A stretch of DNA of 64,000 nucleotides from Rhodopseudomonas sp. BAL398 (GTDB taxonomy: Bacteria; Pseudomonadota; Alphaproteobacteria; Rhizobiales; Xanthobacteraceae). Below the pieces are notes generated by a model, which was not told the DNA's origin, made no database searches, and saw only the letters and a program-made list of their open reading frames with translations. This document shows positions 34,338-40,961 of the stretch, in pieces; position 1 is the stretch's first letter, and every line of letters starts with the position of its first letter. The position numbers and the translations under genes were made by a program. The stretch lies in assembly GCF_033001325.1 (NCBI RefSeq), contig NZ_CP133111.1, positions 4,728,501 through 4,792,500 of the forward strand, read 5' to 3'.

Positions 34338-34440
34338 CTCATCCTGAGGAGGCGCTTCTTCAGCGCCGTCTCGAAGGATGAGGCACGCAGCTCATGGTTC
34401 GAGACGCGCGGCAAGAGCCGCGCTCCTCACCATGAGGATG
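34338..34440. repeat. Family F extragenic repeat, copy 1
   Basis: CCTCATCCTGAGGA at the left and TCCTCACCATGAGGA at the right frame a GCTTCTTCAGCGCC / CGCGGCAAGAGCCGCG type centre with CTCGAAGGATGAGG. It fills the gap between the convergent MutT and methyltransferase stop codons (10 and 4 bp away). A related, partly decayed copy is at 37908-37990. Confidence 0.75.
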
Positions 34441-34444
34441 AACG

Positions 34445-35290
34445 CTACGGCTTCACCCGCTTCACCGCATCTGCGAGGCTTGCGGTCGCCGAGCCCGGCT
34501 TCAGCGGCTGTTGCTGGCTTTCATGCGGCGCCCAGCCGGACAGCCAGACGATCTCGAAAGTGGCGCGGATGCGGCCGTCGGGATCGGAGAAGCGCTCGGC
34601 ATAGATCTGCGCCATCCGCAGCAAAGTGGCGCGACGGGTCGGCTTGCGGCGGCGGTCGACCAGCACATTGGTGGCGCCCATCCGCCGCAGATCCTGCATC
34701 AGCGCGAAGGCGTTGTCGTAGCGCACCAGGAAGCGGTCGACGTCGGTGACCGGCAGCGCGAAGCCGGCGCGTTGCAGCAGCGCGCCGAGGTCGCGCAGAT
34801 CGGCGGTCGGCGCCACATGCGGCGACACCCCGCCCTCGAGCTCGGCCTCGGCCTGCGCGAAGGCCTGGCGCAGCTCGGTCAGCGTATCGCCGCCGGTCAT
34901 CGCCGCCAGCAGCAATCCGTCCGGCCGCAGCGCGCGGCGGATCTGCGCCAGCACGCCGGGCAGATCGTTGACGAATTGCAGCGCCAGCGCCGAGACCACT
35001 AGGTCGAGCGAGTCCGGCGCGAAGGGCAGGCGCTCTTGCGCCGCGTCGTCGAGATCGATGTGGGTGATGGACTGGAAGCGATCGGTCAGATGCGTGCCCG
35101 GCGTCACCATCGGCGTCCACAGATCGGCAACAGCGGCGAAGTCACGCAACACCGCGTGTAGCCGTTCGTCGATGTCGTCGCTGACGCGGTCGAGCAGGAA
35201 GGTGGCGGGGCCGAGCCGCCGCGCACGGCTCTGCCGCGCGCGCAGCAATTGGCGGTCGAACAGGATCGGCGTGGGCGAGGGCGTGGCCAT
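34445..35290 (-). CDS. Class I SAM-dependent methyltransferase (BioC/NDUFAF5-like)
   Basis: A 281-residue protein starting MATPSPTPILFDRQLLRARQ. The central methyltransferase fold has ERLPFAPDSLDLVVSALALQ (motifs II/III) and IRRALRPDGLLLAAMTGG, followed by LTELRQAFAQAEAEL. The N-terminal FDRQLLRARQSRA and C-terminal YAERFSDPDGRIRATFEI are characteristic of the NDUFAF5/BioC-like group in alphaproteobacteria. Mitochondrial NDUFAF5 acts in complex I assembly by arginine hydroxylation; a similar role here is inference. A DxGxG motif I is not clear (the region reads TPMVTPG), as is known for this family. Divergent from comF. Confidence 0.78.
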   Translation of the reverse strand: MATPSPTPILFDRQLLRARQSRARRLGPATFLLDRVSDDIDERLHAVLRDFAAVADLWTPMVTPGTHLTDRFQSITHIDLDDAAQERLPFAPDSLDLVVSALALQFVNDLPGVLAQIRRALRPDGLLLAAMTGGDTLTELRQAFAQAEAELEGGVSPHVAPTADLRDLGALLQRAGFALPVTDVDRFLVRYDNAFALMQDLRRMGATNVLVDRRRKPTRRATLLRMAQIYAERFSDPDGRIRATFEIVWLSGWAPHESQQQPLKPGSATASLADAVKRVKP

Positions 35291-35416
35291 GCGGGTTGGT
35301 ACGCTGAATGGCGGGGGAGAGGCAAACCCGATTACGGCTCCTCATGGTGAGGTGTCTGGCTTGGAGCCACACTCTTTGGCACTTGAGAGCCGGCGGAACC
35401 GGCGCTAGCCTTGGAC

Positions 35417-36223
35417 ATGGATGTCGAAGCCCCATCGCGTCCCTTTTCCGGCGGCCTGCGCGACGCGCTGCGGCTGTGCCATGGCGCGCTGCTGCATGGT
35501 GCGCGCCTCGCGCTCGACATCGCGCTGCCGACCTTGTGTGTGGCCTGCCGCGAGCCGGTCGACGGCGAGGGCGTCTGCGCGGCCTGCTGGTCGCAGCTGT
35601 CGTTCATCGCGCCGCCTTATTGCGACCGGCTCGGCATCCCCTTTGTCTACGATCCCGGCCCCGGCATGTTGTCGATGCAGGCGATCGCCGATCCGCCGGC
35701 CTATCAGCGCGCCCGCGCCGCACTGCGCTATGACGAGGTGGCGCGGACGCTGGTGCATGCGCTCAAATTCCAGGACCGCGTCGATCTGGCGCCGACAATG
35801 GGGCGCTGGATGGCGCGCGCCGGCAAGACGCTGCTCGATGAGGCCGATCTGCTGGTGCCGGTGCCGCTGCATTGGCGCCGCGGCTTTTCGCGGCGCTATA
35901 ATCAATCCGGCGCGCTGGCGCGGGCGATCGGCCGGCACAGCGGCGTCGCGGTGGCGACGGGAGCGCTGAAGCGGATCCGGCCGACCGCGCACCAGATCGG
36001 CCTGTCGCGGGCCGAGCGCGCCGCCAATGTCCAGGGCGCGTTCCAGGTTCCGCCGGACAACAGGGCCGAGATCCAGGGCCGCCGGATCGTGCTGGTCGAC
36101 GATGTGCTGACCTCCGGGGCCACGGTGGATGCCTGCGCGCGAGCGCTGTTGCGGGCCAAAGCGGCCCAGGTCGACGTGCTGGTTTTCGCCCGGGTTGTGG
36201 ACAGCCTGCGATCTCCCATATAG
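35417..36223 (+). CDS. ComF family protein
   Basis: A 268-residue protein. Zinc-finger-like cysteines come first, CVACREPVDGEGVCAACW (about 35-55), as in ComF. A phosphoribosyltransferase-like domain follows with RRGFSRRYNQSGALARAI and IVLVDDVLTSGATVDACARAL in short (VDDVLTSGATVDAC, the PRPP-binding loop). ComF proteins are linked to DNA uptake and recombination, and in other species to a PRTase-like function; the cellular role here is unproven. A TTG six bases earlier in frame was passed over for ATG 35417. First gene of a run ending in the DUF1178 gene. Confidence 0.87.
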   Translation: MDVEAPSRPFSGGLRDALRLCHGALLHGARLALDIALPTLCVACREPVDGEGVCAACWSQLSFIAPPYCDRLGIPFVYDPGPGMLSMQAIADPPAYQRARAALRYDEVARTLVHALKFQDRVDLAPTMGRWMARAGKTLLDEADLLVPVPLHWRRGFSRRYNQSGALARAIGRHSGVAVATGALKRIRPTAHQIGLSRAERAANVQGAFQVPPDNRAEIQGRRIVLVDDVLTSGATVDACARALLRAKAAQVDVLVFARVVDSLRSPI

Positions 36224-36257
36224 TCCGTTCATTCCTTGTTCTCACCAGAGGCCGCCT

Positions 36258-36533
36258 ATGCCCGTTGCGATCGAGATTTTCACGCGCCCCGGCTGCGGCT
36301 ATTGCAGCGCCGCCAAGTCGCTGCTTTCTCGCAAGAAAGCCGCGTTCACCGAGCTCAATGTCGCGACCGACCCGGCGTTGCGCGAGCAGATGGCGGCGCG
36401 GGTCGGGCCCGGCGCGACCTATCCGCAGATCTTCATCGGCGCGCTGCATGTCGGCGGCTGTGACGAACTTTATGAACTGGACCGCGCCGGCAAGCTCGAT
36501 GCGCTGCTTGCGGATGAAAAGGCCACCTCATGA
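36258..36533 (+). CDS. grxC: Glutaredoxin 3
   Basis: A 91-residue glutaredoxin starting MPVAIEIFTRPGCGYCSAAK. The active site is Cys-Gly-Tyr-Cys (CGYC) rather than the common CPYC. TYPQIFI holds the cis-proline and GGCDELYELDRAGKLDALL the GSH-binding GGCD loop. It reduces protein and ribonucleotide-reductase disulfides with glutathione. Its stop codon overlaps the next start by four bases (ATGA), so it is coupled to the nitrilase gene. It follows comF by 34 bp. Confidence 0.93.
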   Translation: MPVAIEIFTRPGCGYCSAAKSLLSRKKAAFTELNVATDPALREQMAARVGPGATYPQIFIGALHVGGCDELYELDRAGKLDALLADEKATS

Positions 36534-37408
36534 GCGATGACCTGTCCTTCAACGCCGCGATGGTGCAGCTGCGCACCGGACTATCACCCGAATCCAGCCT
36601 GGATCAGGCCACCCAGCTGATCCGCGAGGCGGCCGCGGCCGGCGCCGATTATGTGCTCACCCCCGAGGTGAGCAACATGATGCAGGAAAATCGCAAGGCG
36701 CTGTTCGGACTGCTCGCCGCCGAGGCCGACGATAAGTCGCTCAAGGCCTATCGCGAATTGGCGCGCGAATTGAAGATCCACCTCCACATCGGCTCGCTGG
36801 CGCTGCTGGCGACCCCAGATCGCGCCGCGAACCGCTCGTTCCTGCTCGACCCGGATGGCCAGATTCTCGCCAGCTATGACAAGATCCATATGTTCGATAT
36901 CGATCTGGACAATGGCGAGAGCTACCGCGAATCCGCCAACTACCAGCCCGGCGAAACCGCGGTGATCTCCGACCTGCCATGGGGCCGGATCGGCTTGACG
37001 ATCTGCTATGACCTGAGGTTTCCGGCGCTGTACCGCGCGCTGGCCGAAAGCGGCGCGTCGTTTCTCACCGTGCCGGCCGCCTTCACCAAGGTCACCGGCG
37101 AGGCGCATTGGCACCCGCTGCTGCGCGCCCGCGCCATCGAAAACGGCTGCTTCGTCTTTGCGGCGGCGCAGGGCGGGCTGCATGAGAGCAAGCGCGAGAC
37201 CTTCGGCCATTCGCTGATCATCGATCCGTGGGGCGTGGTGCTGGCCGAGGCCGGCACCGAGCCCGGCTTCATCATAGCCAGGATCGATCCCGCGCAGGTC
37301 GCCAAGGTGCGCGGGAAAATTCCGTCGCTGCAGCATGGCCGGCGGTTCGGCGTCGCCGATCCCAAGGCCGGTCCGGAGCATCTGCATCTGGTGCGGAGCC
37401 CGGTATGA
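36530..37408 (+). CDS. Carbon-nitrogen hydrolase family (Nit) amidase
   Basis: A 292-residue nitrilase-superfamily protein. All three catalytic residues are visible: Glu in LTPEVSNM (about 46), Lys in YDKIHMFDID (about 120) and Cys in LTICYDLRFPALYRAL (about 162). The IHMFDIDL segment and length place it with Nit1/Nit2-like enzymes that hydrolyse deaminated glutathione, a metabolite-repair reaction. The neighbouring glutaredoxin is consistent with a glutathione link, though this is inference. Both ends overlap neighbours by ATGA, so it lies in a tight operon with grxC and the DUF1178 gene. Confidence 0.9.
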   Translation: MSDDLSFNAAMVQLRTGLSPESSLDQATQLIREAAAAGADYVLTPEVSNMMQENRKALFGLLAAEADDKSLKAYRELARELKIHLHIGSLALLATPDRAANRSFLLDPDGQILASYDKIHMFDIDLDNGESYRESANYQPGETAVISDLPWGRIGLTICYDLRFPALYRALAESGASFLTVPAAFTKVTGEAHWHPLLRARAIENGCFVFAAAQGGLHESKRETFGHSLIIDPWGVVLAEAGTEPGFIIARIDPAQVAKVRGKIPSLQHGRRFGVADPKAGPEHLHLVRSPV

Positions 37409-37869
37409 TCCGTTACACCCTGCGCTGCGACCGCGGTCATGGCTTCGAGAGCTGGTTTCAAAGCTCCGCGGCGTGCGATTCGCAGGTGCGGCGCAAGCTG
37501 GTGAACTGTCCGCAATGCGGCTCGGCCAAGGTCGAAAAGGCGATCATGGCGCCGCAGATCGCGCGCAAGAAGGGCAAGGCGGCCGCCTCGGCGCCGGCCG
37601 CGACCGGCGAGGGCGCCGAGCCGTCGATGCCGCTGCTGATGGCGCAGGAGCGCGAATTGCGCAGCAAGCTGAAAGAGCTGCGCGACCACATCGTCAAGAA
37701 CGCCGACAATGTCGGCGAAAAATTTCCCAATGAAGCCCGCAAGATGCATTACGGCGACATCGAGCATCGGCCGATCTATGGCGAGGCCAGCCCGGCCGAG
37801 GCGCGCGCGCTGATCGATGAAGGCGTCGAAGTGGCGCCGCTGCCGGTGCTGCCGGAAGACCGCAATTGA
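37405..37869 (+). CDS. DUF1178 family protein
   Basis: A 154-residue protein starting MIRYTLRCDRGHGFESWFQS. The zinc-ribbon-like cysteines are Cys8 (RCDRGH), Cys23/24-region AACDSQ and NCPQCGS (about 34-40), a regulatory FmdB-like N-terminus, followed by a variable Ala/Pro linker and a conserved helical end KFPNEARKMHYGDIEHRPIYGEAS. DUF1178 is an alphaproteobacterial family of unknown function. The overlap with the nitrilase stop (ATGA) shows coupling. A family F repeat begins 38 bp after the stop. Confidence 0.8.
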   Translation: MIRYTLRCDRGHGFESWFQSSAACDSQVRRKLVNCPQCGSAKVEKAIMAPQIARKKGKAAASAPAATGEGAEPSMPLLMAQERELRSKLKELRDHIVKNADNVGEKFPNEARKMHYGDIEHRPIYGEASPAEARALIDEGVEVAPLPVLPEDRN

Positions 37870-37907
37870 TGGGTCTGCCTCGGACGCGGATGTCGCCCCT
37901 CATGGTG

Positions 37908-37990
37908 AGGAGCCCGCGCGGTCGCGGGTATCTCGAACCATGAGGCCGGCACGCATCTTCCTTCGGGACGCCGCGCCAAGACGCGCGGCT
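37908..37990. repeat. Family F repeat, copy 2 (partly decayed)
   Basis: CCTCATGGTGAGGAGC ... CGAACCATGAGG and a downstream CTTCGGGACGCCGCG segment resemble the element at 34338-34440. It directly abuts the composite family A element that starts at 37995. Together the two fill nearly all of 37870-38226; there is no gene between. Confidence 0.65.
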
Positions 37991-37994
37991 CTTC

Positions 37995-38188
37995 AGAGTC
38001 TGACTCACAAACCGATCAACACAGCGAGGCCTTTAAGGCCGTCATTGCGAGGAGCTGTTGCGGCGAAGCAATCCAGTCCTTGCTTGGCGCTCCTGGATTG
38101 TTTCGCCTTCGGACGGCGCACCGCGCCGGCCTCGGCTCGCAATGACGAATCGGCCTTGATTTATGGAGGCCTTTTTCAGTCAGGCTCT
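37995..38188. repeat. Composite family A element, copy 1 (with terminal inverted repeats)
   Basis: Outer arms AGAGTCTGAC (37995-38004) and GTCAGGCTCT (38179-38188) are inverted repeats with one mismatch. Inside is the family A core (38041-38146, GTCATTGCGAG to CTCGCAATGAC). It is the reverse complement of the element at 54682-54876 over essentially its whole length. Confidence 0.85.
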
Positions 38189-38226
38189 CAGGATGAGGTC
38201 GTTGTTTGTCGCAAGGGCATTCAGCC

Positions 38227-38667
38227 ATGACCCCCGAAACGCTGTGGCCCTGGCAGGTCTGGGCGCTGCTGTCGGCGGTGTTCGCAGCAATGACGGCGAT
38301 CTTCGCCAAGGTCGGGGTCGCCGATATCAATTCGGATCTGGCGACCTTGATCCGGACCATCGTGGTGCTGATGGCGTTGTCGGCGGTGCTGTTCGCCACC
38401 GGCCAGTTCGCCGCGCCGGGCCCGATCTCGACCCGGAGCTGGGTGTTTCTGGTGCTCTCCGGGCTCGGCACCGGGGCATCATGGCTGTGCTATTTCCGCG
38501 CCCTGAAACTCGGCCCGGCGACGCTGGTGGCGCCGATCGACAAATTGAGCGTGGTGTTCGTGGCGCTGTTCGCCGTGGTGTTTCTCGGTGAACGACCCTC
38601 GCTCAATGGCTGGCTCGGCATCGCGCTGATCGCCGCCGGCGCGGTGCTGATCGTGTGGAAGAAATAA
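38227..38667 (+). CDS. Small EamA/DMT-superfamily transporter (five-helix type)
   Basis: A 146-residue membrane protein starting MTPETLWPWQVWALLS, with five hydrophobic helices. It shows SAVFAAMTAIFAKVGVADIN, GLGTGASWLCYFRALKLGP and LFAVVFLGERPSLNGWLGI. This length and topology match the five-TMS bacterial/archaeal transporter branch of the DMT superfamily, so it is not a broken ten-helix protein. These probably work as dimers; the substrate is unknown. It follows a composite repeat by 38 bp and is convergent with a ten-helix DMT gene across a family B repeat. Confidence 0.8.
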   Translation: MTPETLWPWQVWALLSAVFAAMTAIFAKVGVADINSDLATLIRTIVVLMALSAVLFATGQFAAPGPISTRSWVFLVLSGLGTGASWLCYFRALKLGPATLVAPIDKLSVVFVALFAVVFLGERPSLNGWLGIALIAAGAVLIVWKK

Positions 38668-38701
38668 TTCGGCATCTGCTTGATCCCGCAGGAATCAGCG
38701 C

Positions 38702-38830
38702 CGCGCTCTGCTTCACCTCTCCCATGGGAGAGGTCGGATTGCGAAGCAATCCGGGTGAGGGGTTACAACTTATCGATAGGTATAACCCCCTCACCCCAAC
38801 CCTCTCCCCATGGGAGAGGGAGCGCGCTGC
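38702..38830. repeat. Family B extragenic repeat, copy 1
   Basis: CACCTCTCCCATGGGAGAGG and CCTCTCCCCATGGGAGAGGG frame a centre with GGATTGCGAAGCAATCC and GGGTGAGGGGTTA / TAACCCCCTCACCC. It is near-identical in its arms to the copy at 60728-60860; only the middle loop differs. It lies between the convergent five-helix and ten-helix DMT genes. Confidence 0.85.
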
Positions 38831-38861
38831 CGATGAGGCAACGCTACGATCCAAACGGATC

Positions 38862-39761
38862 CTACACCGCGACCAGCAGCGCCACGCCCACGATGATCAG
38901 CGCAATGCCGCTCAACTCGCGTGTCGATAGCGGCTGCTTGAACGAATAATACGCCACGCCCTGGGCGAACAGCACCTCGACCAGCGCCAAGGTGCGGACA
39001 TTGGCGGCGGCGGTCAGCGCGAAGGCGAGAAACCAGAATTGCGAGGCGAGGGCGCCGACGAAGCCGGCCAGCATCGACGGTTTCCACAGCGCCAGGATGC
39101 CGCGCAGCACCTGCGGCGCCCGCGCCAACAGATAGATCGTCAGCACCAGGGTCTGGACGAACAGGGCGAGGACCAGGGTGAAGGACGCCGCGGTAACGAA
39201 GCTGACTCCCGGCACCACGATGATGGCGCCGCGGAACCCGACCGCCGACAGCGCGAAGGCGGCGGCGGCGAACAGGCCGAGCAAAGTCGGCTTCAGGCTG
39301 ACGAAACCCTTTTCGGCGCCCGGCCGCAGCGCGGTGACGACGACGCCGAAGGTGGCGATCAGGATCGCCACCACCTTCAGCGCGGTGAGGTGGTCGCCGA
39401 GAAACACGAAGCCGAAGATCGCGGTCTGGATCGCCTCGGTCTTGAGATAGGCCGTGGTCACCACGAAGGAGCGGTCGTTCATCGCCGCCAGCATCAGCCC
39501 GGTGGCGAGGATCTGCGACAGCGCGCCGAGCAGCAGCCATGGCCAGAACGCCACAGGCGGCGTCGGCAGCGCGTCGCCGGTGGCGACGATCACCACGGCG
39601 AAAAACACGATCGAGAACGGAAAGCCGAACAGAAAGCGGATATTGGTGGCGCCCCAGGTGCCGAGCGGCCTGGTCAGCTGTCGCTGCATCGCGTTGCGGG
39701 CGACCTGGCCCAGCGCGGCGACGATGGTGAAGGGAATCCAGAGCGAAGCGATGCTGTACAT
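38862..39761 (-). CDS. DMT superfamily (EamA) transporter, ten helices
   Basis: A 299-residue membrane protein with ten hydrophobic segments and two EamA halves. Half one has IRFLFGFPFSIVFFAVVIVA and MLAAMNDRSFVVTTAYLKTE. Half two ends with EVLFAQGVAYYSFKQPLSTRE and LIIVGVALLVAV. The TAYLKTEAIQTAIFGFVFLGD segment (short form KTEAIQTAIFG) is the usual EamA signature. The substrate cannot be told. It is divergent from the secreted MBL protein, with 174 bp between them. Confidence 0.86.
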   Translation of the reverse strand: MYSIASLWIPFTIVAALGQVARNAMQRQLTRPLGTWGATNIRFLFGFPFSIVFFAVVIVATGDALPTPPVAFWPWLLLGALSQILATGLMLAAMNDRSFVVTTAYLKTEAIQTAIFGFVFLGDHLTALKVVAILIATFGVVVTALRPGAEKGFVSLKPTLLGLFAAAAFALSAVGFRGAIIVVPGVSFVTAASFTLVLALFVQTLVLTIYLLARAPQVLRGILALWKPSMLAGFVGALASQFWFLAFALTAAANVRTLALVEVLFAQGVAYYSFKQPLSTRELSGIALIIVGVALLVAV

Positions 39762-39935
39762 GGGTGAGGATGAACCGGCAGGGGAAAGCGCGCGGCACCG
39801 TGACCGCCGCGACGGCCGCGGTCAACCAAAGCCGCGTCATGACAGGATTGCGGGCCCCGGCCGCGCGCTTTGCCGCGATGACGGGCGCCGGATTAGGCGC
39901 TAGAGTTCGCCCTGGTCAACCGGAGACGGGCTGCC

Positions 39936-40754
39936 ATGCTGCGATACGTCACCGCCGTCATAGCCGTTTTGGGCGCGCTGATCGGGTCGGCCGCGGCGCA
40001 GGATGCCGCGGTCGGCAGCCAGTGCCTGGCGATGGCCCAGGCGCCGCCGCGCGCCATCCCGGTGGCGCTGCGCCGCACCGCCGCCAAACCCGACGAGGTC
40101 ACCATCACCTATGCGGGGCATGCGACCTATCTGATCGACACCCCGGGCGGGATCCGGATCGCCACCGACTATAACGGCCACTACGATCTCGGCCGACTGC
40201 CTGACGTGGTCACCATGAACCGCGCCCACAGCTCGCACTACACGCTGTTTCCTGATCCGGGCATCGCCCATGTGCTGCGCGGCTGGGGCGACGACGGTCG
40301 GCCGGCGCGGATCAAGGAGCGGATCGGCGACGTGCTGATCCGCAACGTCACCACCGACATCCGCCCCTATATGAGCGCCGACGGCGCCGACGCGCTGATC
40401 AAGGACGGCAATTCGATCTTCATCTTCGAGGTCGCCGGGCTGTGCATCGGCCATCTCGGCCATCTGCATCATAAACTCGACGACAGCCATTTCGCCGCGA
40501 TCGGCAGGCTCGATATCCTGATGGTGCCGATCGACGGCAGCTACACGATGTCGTTGGACGGCGTATCCGAGATCACCAAGCGGCTGCGCGCCTCGGTGGT
40601 GCTGCCGATGCATCGCTTCATGACGCCGCTCGACGACTTCATGCGCCGGATCGGCCGGGACTTTGCGATCGACGTCCGCCCCGATCGCGCCTTGACGATC
40701 TCGTTGGGCACGCTGCCGCGCACGCCGACGGTGATCATTCTCGACGGCGTGTGA
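39936..40754 (+). CDS. Exported MBL fold metallo-hydrolase (UlaG-like)
   Basis: A 272-residue protein with a signal peptide (MLRYVTAVIAVLGALIGSAA, cleavage after AAQ) and an MBL-fold domain of the UlaG/RomA-like subgroup. It shows VTITYAGHATYLIDTPGG, IATDYNGHY and MNRAHSSHYT in place of HxHxDH, and LCIGHLGHLHHKL and LPMHRF histidines. Periplasmic location is inferred from the signal. The canonical HxHxDH is replaced by AHSSHY, so the metal site may be atypical. Function is unknown. A hairpin follows at 40776-40797. Confidence 0.8.
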   Translation: MLRYVTAVIAVLGALIGSAAAQDAAVGSQCLAMAQAPPRAIPVALRRTAAKPDEVTITYAGHATYLIDTPGGIRIATDYNGHYDLGRLPDVVTMNRAHSSHYTLFPDPGIAHVLRGWGDDGRPARIKERIGDVLIRNVTTDIRPYMSADGADALIKDGNSIFIFEVAGLCIGHLGHLHHKLDDSHFAAIGRLDILMVPIDGSYTMSLDGVSEITKRLRASVVLPMHRFMTPLDDFMRRIGRDFAIDVRPDRALTISLGTLPRTPTVIILDGV

Positions 40755-40775
40755 ATCCGCGTAGCAGCGCCGTAT

Positions 40776-40797
40776 AGCCGGCGTCTGACGCCCGGCT
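40776..40797 (+). terminator. Terminator-like hairpin after the MBL gene
   Basis: AGCCGGCGT pairs with ACGCCCGGCT with one bulged base and a CTG loop, 22 bp after the stop codon. No T-tract. Confidence 0.45.
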
Positions 40798-40961
40798 CAC
40801 ACGGTCGAGATTGTTGCGATCCCATCGGCCAAACTACGTATATTTACTGAGGTGCGAGGTTAACGTTCCGGAAGTTGTTAAGGATTATGTTCGCCGCGCG
40901 GCATCAGGGATGCGGCAATATTGTTCTGGCTGGCGCGTCCTGCCCGATGCGAGATTAATTG

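Noticed and set aside
38227-38667. A truncated DMT transporter
   Set aside because: 146 residues and five helices is the full length of the five-TMS branch of the superfamily.
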